14,479 nucleotides of DNA, taken from JAYWAM01 sp043782425. GTDB lineage: Bacteria > Pseudomonadota > Gammaproteobacteria > Burkholderiales > Usitatibacteraceae. Below are positions 7,919 to 13,850 of this stretch, piece by piece. Every line of letters starts with the position of its first letter. Position 1 is the stretch's first letter. The stretch spans positions 1-14,479 of the forward strand of contig JAYWAM010000190.1 in NCBI GenBank assembly GCA_043782425.1, read 5' to 3'. The notes under the pieces are model-generated. The model had not been told where the DNA came from and searched no databases. It saw nothing but the letters and a program-made list of their open reading frames with translations. Made by a program: the position numbers and the translations under genes.

Positions 7919-8030
7919 GCCAACCCATTTGGCAGAGTCCGCCCCGAAATTACGTACTACCAGGTAAGGCATTCTGCGCGCTGGCGCGGACTGCTACTTG
8001 ACAAGGGGTACGGCAATGCGACATCAACTT
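7919..8030 (+). repeat. Duplicated conserved block, copy A (upstream of beta-helix genes)
   Basis: This 112-bp block aligns with 11708-11820 by hand with about nine substitutions and one single-base indel, roughly 91% identity. The 38-40 bp just before it and the sequence after it are much more diverged, so it forms an island of conservation. Features kept in both copies are a small gccaa...ttggc hairpin at the left end, an invariant run from catttggcagag to acgtactacc, and aaggggtacggcaatgcgac at the right end. This copy has ttgaca at 7998-8003, but no good -10 lies at the proper distance and the other copy lacks it. A shared promoter, protein-binding region or structured 5' leader are all possible. 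Confidence 0.8.
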
Positions 8031-8156
8031 GAATCGCCCTCAAGAATTGACCCTAGAGCCATATTCTACGACGCTCTCCACGATTTCGCATGTCTTTGGA
8101 ACGCGGTGATTTGCCAGCGCGTTGGGTGGGGCGCGCCGTGTCGTGTTTTTCAGATA

Positions 8157-8173
8157 GGCGGCATCATGCCGCC
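8157..8173. repeat. 17-bp palindrome before the dead gene start
   Basis: ggcggcat-c-atgccgcc is a perfect 8-bp inverted repeat around one base, about 33 bp upstream of a strong ribosome-binding site. Around it are G-rich segments (8121-8137 and 8183-8204) that form an imperfect larger inverted repeat, so this may be the core of another small palindromic element. It sits where copy B carries a different palindromic element (11842-11923). Confidence 0.5.
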
Positions 8174-8205
8174 GCATTCCAAATGGGCGGGACGTGCCCA
8201 CAAAC

Positions 8206-8257
8206 AAGGAGGTTTCATGCTTTACCGCACTTTCTAAATGCCGCGCGAAGCTTGTAT
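8206..8257 (+). pseudogene. Orphan gene start: ribosome site, ATG, six codons and stop
   Basis: A strong Shine-Dalgarno (aaggagg, 8206-8212) precedes ATG at 8217, but the frame ends at 8237 after MLYRTF. The DNA matches the start of the propeller gene at 11951, which begins MLCRYLINAK. The two share atgcttt-ccg and, further on, aaatgc; a 1-base deletion near 8235 in this copy shifts the frame and makes the TAA. Both sit downstream of a copy of the duplicated block. The simplest reading is a truncated, frameshifted relic of a signal-peptide-encoding gene start. Alternatively it could be a translated leader peptide for the downstream beta-helix gene. The 3' limit is approximate. Confidence 0.5.
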
Positions 8258-8305
8258 TAAGGAATAAATTTTCTGCTCTTCACAACCGCTTAAGGAGAAA
8301 TAACC

Positions 8306-9328
8306 ATGACTTATCGTAATGTTCTACGTAGCACCTTTGCCTTTGTCGTAATGTTGCTCTTGTCCGCCACAGCGCACGCCCAGTTGTTTCGAGCCTATCT
8401 TGCGCCGTCCCCGCTTGGCAATGACGCCAACGCCTGCACCTTGACTGCACCCTGCCGCCTGCTGCCTACGGCGCTAACGGCTGTGGCCGATGGCGGGGAG
8501 ATATGGATGCTCGATTCGGGCAACTACAATACTGCGCCGGTTGCTATCACCAAGTCGGTGACCATCCTGGCGGTTCCCGGCGCGCTGGGCAGCGTGGTGG
8601 CCTCGGGCGGCAATGCCATCGACATCGCCACGGCGGGCGTCAAGGTGGCGCTGCGTAACCTGGTGATCGTTCCCCTGCTAGGCGGGGGCGGCACAGGCGG
8701 CATCAGCATGACTGCCGGCGCCAGTCTGACGGTCGAGAACTGCCTTCTTGCCAACTTGCCGGGAACGGGAATCTTAGTGAATGCTGGCGCCAGCGTGCAT
8801 GTCACAGACACGACGATACGAGGCAGCGGCGGGGCGGGCGTGGATATCCGAAACGGCGCGCACGTCACCGTCACACGAGCCACGATCAGCGGAAACGCCA
8901 ACATTGGCGTCGTGGCGCAGGGCACTGTTGCCAGTACCGTGACTACTGCCGACATCGCCGACTCGACAATCAATACAAATCTCCGCGGCGTCATGGGGTA
9001 TTCGACCAATGCAACCGCAAGCGTGGGAGTCTCTGTGCGCGAGAGTCAGGTCGTTCAAAATAACGATTTCGGCGTGATTGCGGAATCCACTGCTGGCGCC
9101 CCCGTCACACTTTCGGCAAGCAACAACATTATCACGAGCAGCGTTTGGGGCGTTGGGTCCTATAGTGCCGGCAGCAAAGTGTGGGTGAGCGGCAATACCA
9201 TCAGTGGAACTAACGTGGGCCTCGTCGGCGCTAGTGCTGGTGGCATTTTAGAAAGTGCAGGCAACAACGCAATGCGCAACAACGCTTTCGACACGGACGG
9301 ATCCGTCACGGTAATCGCCACGAAGTGA
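8306..9328 (+). CDS. Secreted right-handed parallel beta-helix protein, paralogue 1
   Basis: A 340-residue exported protein. A Sec signal peptide (residues 1-25) has a basic start, a hydrophobic core FAFVVMLLLS and cleavage after AHA. The mature part begins QLFRAYLAPS and carries two cysteines (C44, C50) likely to form a disulfide. It continues as repeated short strands with Asn/Gly turns (VTDTTIRGSG, VTRATISGNA, IADSTINTN, ESQVVQNN, SNNIITSS, SGNTISGT). This is the pattern of the right-handed parallel beta-helix/pectate-lyase-like superfamily. No catalytic motif of a polysaccharide lyase is evident, so a binding or structural role is as likely as an enzymatic one. The start is fixed by the ribosome site aaggaga 7 nt before ATG 8306. 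It differs from its two paralogues by an inserted Pro-Leu near residue 36. A terminator hairpin follows. Confidence 0.87.
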   Translation: MTYRNVLRSTFAFVVMLLLSATAHAQLFRAYLAPSPLGNDANACTLTAPCRLLPTALTAVADGGEIWMLDSGNYNTAPVAITKSVTILAVPGALGSVVASGGNAIDIATAGVKVALRNLVIVPLLGGGGTGGISMTAGASLTVENCLLANLPGTGILVNAGASVHVTDTTIRGSGGAGVDIRNGAHVTVTRATISGNANIGVVAQGTVASTVTTADIADSTINTNLRGVMGYSTNATASVGVSVRESQVVQNNDFGVIAESTAGAPVTLSASNNIITSSVWGVGSYSAGSKVWVSGNTISGTNVGLVGASAGGILESAGNNAMRNNAFDTDGSVTVIATK

Positions 9329-9350
9329 GACGTTGAGGGAGATAGGACTT

Positions 9351-9384
9351 GTGCACCAGACCGCGTGCGGCTGGTGCACTTTTT
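9351..9384 (+). terminator. Intrinsic terminator after beta-helix paralogue 1
   Basis: gtgcaccag (9351-9359) pairs perfectly with ctggtgcac (9371-9379). The loop itself can add a ccg/cgg pairing, and five T follow immediately (9380-9384). It sits 22 nt after the stop of the first beta-helix gene and about 20 nt before the start of the next, so the paralogues may be at least partly separate transcripts. Confidence 0.8.
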
Positions 9385-9403
9385 CACTTAAGGAGAATTA
9401 GCC

Positions 9404-10474
9404 ATGACTCATCGTACCGTTTTACGTAGCGCGTTTGCCTTTGCGGTAATGTTGCTGTTGTCCGCCACGGCGCATGCCCAGTTGTTCCGCGCCTATCTTG
9501 CACCGAGCGGCAATGACATGAACGCGTGCACTTTGCCCGCACCCTGTCGCCTGCTTCCTGCGGCTCTTGCCACCGTGGCTGATGGCGGCGAAATCTGGAT
9601 GCTCGATTCGGCCAACTACAACACCGGGCCGGTCAACATCACCAAGTCAGTGACCATCCTCGCCGTTCCCGGCGCGCTGGGCAGCGTGCTTGCGACAGGA
9701 GGCAATGCCATCAACATCGCCACGGCGGGCGTCAAGGTGGCGCTACGCAATCTGGTGATCGTTCCCTTCCCGGGCATGGGCGGCACAGGCGGCATCAGCA
9801 TGACTGCCGGCGCCGGGCTGACGGTAGAGAACTGCCTCATTGCCAACCTGCCGCAATATGGAATCTACGTGGACACCGCCGCCAGCGTACAGATCACGGA
9901 CACGACGATTCGAGACAACGGCAGCGCTTCTTTCCCCTCATTCTCTTCTTTTGGTGGCCTGTCTCTTAAAAATGGCGCGCGCGCCACCGTCAAGCGGGCC
10001 ACGATCAGCGGAAACGTCGGCGGTGGCGTCAGTGTAAGCGGAACCGGTTTCAATACCACAACTAGTGCCGACATTGCCGATTCAACTGTAGCCGGAAACG
10101 GAGCTAATGCCGGCGGTTACGGCGTCGCCGCGAGTTCGGACAGCGCATCCAGTGTGGTGATAGTCTCCATCCACAATAGTCGCATCGTACAAAACAAATA
10201 TGATGGCGTAAGTGCGTCTTCCTCTGACGGCGGCACCGTCACGCTTTCTGTCAGTAACAATATGATCTCGAACAACGGTACGGGCATCACCGCTGCTTCT
10301 GGGGCTATCTTCGCCTCGATCTGCAAAGTGTGGGCAAGCGGCAATACGGTTAGTGACAACAGCACTGGTTTCTTGACTTTTTTTGATGCCTCTATCGAAA
10401 GCGCAGGCAACAACGCGGTGCGCAACAACGGCACCGATACGGCCGGAACCATCACCGTGATCCCCACGAAGTGA
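9404..10474 (+). CDS. Secreted right-handed parallel beta-helix protein, paralogue 2
   Basis: 356 residues, the longest of the three tandem paralogues. The signal peptide (1-25, cleavage after AHA) and the first ~150 residues are almost identical to paralogue 3. Shared features include C42 and C48, the DGGEIWMLDS segment and the GGTGGISMTAGAGLTVENC segment. The C-terminal half is a run of beta-helix coils (ITDTTIRDNG, VKRATISGNV, IADSTVAGNG, NSRIVQNK, SNNMISNNG, SGNTVSDNS) that differs clearly from its neighbours. It includes a Ser/Phe-rich insertion (SASFPSFSSFGG) in one loop. The ribosome site aaggaga precedes ATG 9404. It ends in VIPTK with no sorting signal, so the product is probably periplasmic or released. 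Function is unknown; the fold assignment rests on the repeat pattern. Confidence 0.87.
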   Translation: MTHRTVLRSAFAFAVMLLLSATAHAQLFRAYLAPSGNDMNACTLPAPCRLLPAALATVADGGEIWMLDSANYNTGPVNITKSVTILAVPGALGSVLATGGNAINIATAGVKVALRNLVIVPFPGMGGTGGISMTAGAGLTVENCLIANLPQYGIYVDTAASVQITDTTIRDNGSASFPSFSSFGGLSLKNGARATVKRATISGNVGGGVSVSGTGFNTTTSADIADSTVAGNGANAGGYGVAASSDSASSVVIVSIHNSRIVQNKYDGVSASSSDGGTVTLSVSNNMISNNGTGITAASGAIFASICKVWASGNTVSDNSTGFLTFFDASIESAGNNAVRNNGTDTAGTITVIPTK

Positions 10475-10478
10475 AATT

Positions 10479-10553
10479 CGCAGGTCGGGTTAGTGCAATG
10501 TAACCCGACCATCCTCCATACCCCACGCTGGGTTACGACCTGCGGCCTAACCC
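10479..10553. repeat. REP-like element of nested inverted repeats
   Basis: ggtcgggtta (10483-10492) pairs perfectly with taacccgacc (10501-10510). An outer pairing joins cgcaggtcg (10479-10487) with cgacctgcg (10536-10544), and gggtta (10530-10535) can pair with taaccc (10548-10553). Repeats built on gggttag/ctaaccc are frequent in betaproteobacterial intergenic DNA (recollection). No T-run follows, so it is not a classical terminator, although it may stabilise or end the upstream transcript. Confidence 0.72.
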
Positions 10554-10608
10554 GGTCCACCGGAATTATTGATTGATTGAAAATTCGAATTGTTTGGGAG
10601 AATCAGCC

Positions 10609-11619
10609 ATGACTCATCGCACCATTCTGCGTAGCGCCTTAGCCTTCGTCGTCACCTTGCTCTTGTCCGCCACGGCGCATGCCCAGTTGTTCCGCGCCTA
10701 TCTTGCACCGAGCGGCAATGACATGAACGCGTGCACTTTGCCCGCACCCTGCCGTCTGCTTCCAGCGGCTCTTGCCGCAGTGACTGATGGCGGCGAAATC
10801 TGGATGCTCGACTCGGCCAACTACAACACTGGGCCGGTCAACATCACCAAGTCAGTGACCATCCTCGCCATCCCCGGCGCGCTGGGCAGCGTGCTTGCGA
10901 CAGGAGGCAATGCCATCAACATCGCCACGGCGGGCGTCAAGGTGGCGCTGCGCAATCTGGTGATCGTTCCCCTTCCGGGCGGGGGCGGCACAGGCGGCAT
11001 CAGCATGACTGCCGGCGCAGGGCTGACGGTAGAGAACTGCCTCATTGCCGGCCTGCCGGGAACGGGAATTTTCGTGGACGCCGCCGCCAGCGTGCGTGTC
11101 ACGAACACGACGATTCGAGGCAACGGCATCCGTGGCCTGGATTTTCGAAACGGCGCGCGCGCCACCGTCACACAAGCCACGATTAGTGGAAACGCCGATG
11201 GTGGTGTCATTGTGTACGGAACTATCGCCAGCACCACGACGACCGCCGACATTGCCGACTCAACATTGGATGGAAACTATGTGGGTATCATCGCGTGGTC
11301 ACAACATGCATCCGCAGTTTTGAATGTCTCCATCCGCGATAGTCGGGTCGTTCAAAATTCGCCTTTCGGGGTAATTGCGCAATCCACTTACGGCGCCTCA
11401 GCCACACTTTCGGTCAGCAACAACATCATCTCGAACAACGGAGATGGCATCAGGGCTGTTTCCGCTGGAAGCAAGGTATGGGCGAGCGGCAATACTATAA
11501 GCGACAACGGCACTGGCCTCTTCAACAACACGGGCCTTTTCGAAAGCGCAGGCAACAACGCGGTGCGCAACAACAACATCGATACGTTAGGAACCATCAC
11601 CGTGATCCCGACACAGTGA
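10609..11619 (+). CDS. Secreted right-handed parallel beta-helix protein, paralogue 3
   Basis: 336 residues from ATG 10609. The frame is open from 10573, but the later ATG gives the same MTHRT- start as paralogue 2, has a gggag ribosome site 8 nt upstream and begins a normal signal peptide (cleavage after AHA, residue 25). The N-terminal half is nearly identical to paralogue 2 at protein and DNA level. The C-terminal half again consists of beta-helix coils with Asn-rich turns (VTNTTIRGNG, VTQATISGNA, IADSTLDGN, DSRVVQNS, SNNIISNNG, SGNTISDNG), with different exposed positions. The N-terminal disulfide candidates C42 and C48 are kept. No catalytic motif or sorting signal is seen. It is probably co-functional with the other two; a surface-glycan or carbohydrate-binding role is only a guess from the fold. 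Confidence 0.87.
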   Translation: MTHRTILRSALAFVVTLLLSATAHAQLFRAYLAPSGNDMNACTLPAPCRLLPAALAAVTDGGEIWMLDSANYNTGPVNITKSVTILAIPGALGSVLATGGNAINIATAGVKVALRNLVIVPLPGGGGTGGISMTAGAGLTVENCLIAGLPGTGIFVDAAASVRVTNTTIRGNGIRGLDFRNGARATVTQATISGNADGGVIVYGTIASTTTTADIADSTLDGNYVGIIAWSQHASAVLNVSIRDSRVVQNSPFGVIAQSTYGASATLSVSNNIISNNGDGIRAVSAGSKVWASGNTISDNGTGLFNNTGLFESAGNNAVRNNNIDTLGTITVIPTQ

Positions 11620-11707
11620 GGCTCCTGCGCTCAATGACTACATCAATGCGCCCACCGTCACAAATCAGTACCGCATCCGAGATTCTCCAACCATCCGCTC
11701 AATTTCT

Positions 11708-11820
11708 GCCAACGCATTTGGCAGAGTCCGCCCCGAAATTACGTACTACCTGGTAAGGCATCCTGCGCACTGGCGCGGGCTGCGACATGACCAAGGGGTA
11801 CGGCAATGCGACACCATCTT
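11708..11820 (+). repeat. Duplicated conserved block, copy B (upstream of propeller gene)
   Basis: Second copy of the block at 7919-8030, about 91% identical by hand alignment, ending 130 bp before the start codon of the propeller gene. Weaker similarity extends left to the acaaatcag at 11660-11668 (copy A: 7872-7880) and right to about 11841, where a palindromic element begins. In place of copy A's ttgaca it reads tgacca, so that hexamer is not a conserved promoter feature. Confidence 0.8.
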
Positions 11821-11841
11821 AAAGCACCTTCTCGAACCGAC

Positions 11842-11923
11842 GTAGGGTGGCGCAGCGGATTCGCTTGGCGCAATTGCATTTTAATGATTGGTGGATGCGG
11901 CCTGCGGCCTTGATCCACCCTAC
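11842..11923. repeat. GTAGGGTGG...CCACCCTAC palindromic element
   Basis: An 82-bp element bounded by perfect 9-bp inverted ends (gtagggtgg at 11842-11850, ccaccctac at 11915-11923). An inner hairpin pairs ggtggat (11890-11896) with atccacc (11913-11919), with ggcc repeats in its loop. Elements with these ends are common non-coding repeats in proteobacteria (recollection). It lies between copy B of the conserved block and the propeller gene, where copy A has different sequence, so it probably inserted after the duplication. Confidence 0.7.
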
Positions 11924-11950
11924 AATTTCTTGCTAAATCAAGGGGGTTTT

Positions 11951-13762
11951 ATGCTTTGCCGTTATCTTATAAATGCTAAACGTTGCTTAGTTTTTTGCGC
12001 TGTCATCCTGTCGCTATGGGCCGGCGCTGCCCACGCCGCGCCTTTCGCCTACATCTCGAACTACGGCAGCAACAATGTCTCGGTGATCGACACCGCCACC
12101 AATACCGTGGTCGCCACCGTGGCGGTGGGCGCCAACCCGGAGGGCGTCGCCGTCAACCCCGCCGGCACGCGCGCCTATGTGACTAACTTTGTCAGCAACA
12201 ACGTCTCGGTGATCGACACCGCCGCCAACACCGTGGTCGCCACCGTGGCGGTGGGAATCAGCCCGACCGGCGTCGCCGTCAACCCCGCCGGCACGTTCGC
12301 CTATGTGGCGAACTACGGCAGCAACACCGTCTCGGTGATCAATACCGCGACCAACACCGTGGCCGCCACCGTGGCGGCGGGAACCGGCTCGAGGTGCGTC
12401 GCCGTCAACCCCGCCGGCACGTTCGCCTATGTGACGAATGCCGGCAGCAGCAACGTCTCGGTGATCGACACCGCCACCAACACCGTGGCCGCCACCGTGG
12501 CGGTGGGCACCACCCCGGTCGGCGTCGCCGTCAACCCCGCCGGCACGCGCGTCTATGTGGGGAACTACAACAGCAACAACGTCTCGGTGATCAACACCGC
12601 CACCAACACCGTCGTCGCCACCGTGGCGGTGGGAACCGGCCCGTGGGGCGTCGCCGTCAACCCCGCCGGCACGTTCGCCTATGCGGCGAACTACGGCAGC
12701 AACACCGTCTCGGTGATCAATACCGCCACCAACATCGTGGCCGCCACCGTGGCGGTGGGAACCGTACCGTTCGGCGTCGCCGTCAACCCCGCCGGCACGC
12801 GCGCCTATGTGGCGAACTTCAGCAGCAACAACGTTTCGGTGATCGACACCGCGACCAACGCCGTGATCGCCACCGTGGCGGTGGGAACCAACCCGATGGC
12901 CTTCGGTCTTTTCATTGGCGGATCATTGGCTGCAACCGTTCCCGGCGCCCCCACCATCGGCACAGCGACACCGGGCAATGGTCAGGCGACGATTTCCTTC
13001 ACGCCGCCCGCTTCTAACGGCGGCTCGCCCATCACCGGCTATACCGCCACCTGTAATCCGGGCGCCTTCAGCGCCAGCGGCGCGGCCTCACCTCTTACCG
13101 TCATGGGGCTGACCAACGCTACCGCCTACACCTGCTCGGTGACCGCAGCTAATGTTATCGGTACCGGCCCTGCATCGGCTACGGTGAATGTCACGCCGCT
13201 CGCCGGGCCGGTGTGCTACACCGCCCCCTCCGCCACCGGCAGCGGCAGCATTAACGCCTGCTTCACCGGCGGTGGAGCCGCCTGTACCTACGAAACATCG
13301 CGCTTCATCGCCGCGCCACCCGGCGCTTTTCCGGTTCCACCCACCACGCCGGGCGCGGGCATCGTGTTCCCGCATGGCTTGTTTGAATTCTTCGCCCTCG
13401 GTTGCACAGCGGGCAGCACCATCACCATGACCATCACCTACCCGAGCGCCCTAGCCGCGGGCACGCAGTACTGGAAGTATGGCCCCACTCCAAGCAATGC
13501 TACGCGGCACTGGTATGTGTTACCTGCCACCATCGCCGGTAACACCGCGACTTTCACCATTACCGATGGCGGCGTGGGCGATGACGATCTTCTCGCCAAC
13601 GGCGAAATCGCCGATCAGGGTGGGCCGGGTGGCGGGCCAGGTGGTGGCGTAGGTGGGGCCAGCTCCGTTCCCACACTGTCCGAGTGGGCGATGGGGGTGT
13701 TGGCGCTGTTGTTATTGGCAGTCGCAGTGCGGCGTTACCGGGTAGTGAACAATAAATATTGA
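11951..13762 (+). CDS. Secreted YVTN beta-propeller / FN3 protein with IPTL-CTERM sorting signal
   Basis: 603 residues from ATG 11951, chosen because an aggggg ribosome site lies 4 nt upstream and a signal peptide follows at once (residues 1-29, cleavage after AHA). The upstream ATG at 11888 lies inside a palindromic repeat. The order is: signal peptide; seven 42-residue YVTN-type blades (about 33-325, core NVSVIDTATNTVVATVAVG), enough for one seven-bladed propeller; and a fibronectin type III domain (about 330-415). A Cys-containing domain (about 421-555) follows, ending in a DGGVGDDDLLANGEI segment typical of 'choice-of-anchor U' domains. Then come a Gly/Pro linker and VPTLSEW (573-579) with a hydrophobic span and an RRYR tail, the IPTL-CTERM exosortase-type sorting signal. 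It is probably a surface-anchored adhesive or structural protein. The sorting enzyme is not in this window. Confidence 0.93.
   Translation: MLCRYLINAKRCLVFCAVILSLWAGAAHAAPFAYISNYGSNNVSVIDTATNTVVATVAVGANPEGVAVNPAGTRAYVTNFVSNNVSVIDTAANTVVATVAVGISPTGVAVNPAGTFAYVANYGSNTVSVINTATNTVAATVAAGTGSRCVAVNPAGTFAYVTNAGSSNVSVIDTATNTVAATVAVGTTPVGVAVNPAGTRVYVGNYNSNNVSVINTATNTVVATVAVGTGPWGVAVNPAGTFAYAANYGSNTVSVINTATNIVAATVAVGTVPFGVAVNPAGTRAYVANFSSNNVSVIDTATNAVIATVAVGTNPMAFGLFIGGSLAATVPGAPTIGTATPGNGQATISFTPPASNGGSPITGYTATCNPGAFSASGAASPLTVMGLTNATAYTCSVTAANVIGTGPASATVNVTPLAGPVCYTAPSATGSGSINACFTGGGAACTYETSRFIAAPPGAFPVPPTTPGAGIVFPHGLFEFFALGCTAGSTITMTITYPSALAAGTQYWKYGPTPSNATRHWYVLPATIAGNTATFTITDGGVGDDDLLANGEIADQGGPGGGPGGGVGGASSVPTLSEWAMGVLALLLLAVAVRRYRVVNNKY
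12047..12928 (+). repeat. Seven in-frame 126-bp tandem repeats (propeller blades)
   Basis: The marker gtctcggtgat recurs at 12077, 12203, 12329, 12455, 12581 and 12707, and as gtttcggtgat at 12833. The spacing is exactly 126 bp every time, so there is no indel across seven units. Much of each unit is identical at the DNA level, including silent positions. The most variable part is the blade linker after VAVG. The last unit decays after AVGTNP. These are coding repeats, not a CRISPR array. Confidence 0.92.
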
Positions 13763-13830
13763 GTGGTGTAGGCGGGGCTGATAAGACGCGGTCGAGCAGA
13801 TTCGCCCCACCTGACCACACTGACTTTTTT
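13762..13830 (+). terminator. Probable terminator after the propeller gene
   Basis: An imperfect long inverted repeat joins agtggtgtaggcgggg (13762-13777) with ccccacctgaccacact (13805-13821). Three bases later comes a run of six T (13825-13830). The stem has gaps and the loop is about 27 nt, so efficiency is uncertain. The position fits transcript end for the propeller gene, just before the ribosome site of the next gene. Confidence 0.5.
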
Positions 13831-13850
13831 GATACAGGCAGGAGGATGTC

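Noticed and set aside
7614..7967. 117-codon frame in the intergenic region
   Set aside because: No ribosome site or motif. Its tail matches another frame only because both run through the duplicated block, which is better explained as non-coding.
7998..8026. Sigma-70 promoter at ttgaca 7998
   Set aside because: No acceptable -10 hexamer at 16-18 bp, and the hexamer is not kept in the second copy of the block.
7919..8030. Known riboswitch such as a c-di-GMP or preQ1 class
   Set aside because: I could not match the conserved cores of these classes; a covariance-model search would be needed to exclude them fully.
11478..11756. 92-codon frame overlapping the third beta-helix gene and copy B
   Set aside because: Out of frame with an established gene; the shared C-terminal residues come from the duplicated DNA block.
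12047..12928. CRISPR-like regular spacing
   Set aside because: The repeats are 126 bp, contiguous and in frame, and encode propeller blades; there are no short repeats separated by unique spacers.
12394..13017. 207-codon Arg/Gly/Gln-rich frame in the propeller gene
   Set aside because: An alternate frame of 126-bp GC-rich repeats, open only because the repeats lack stops in that frame.
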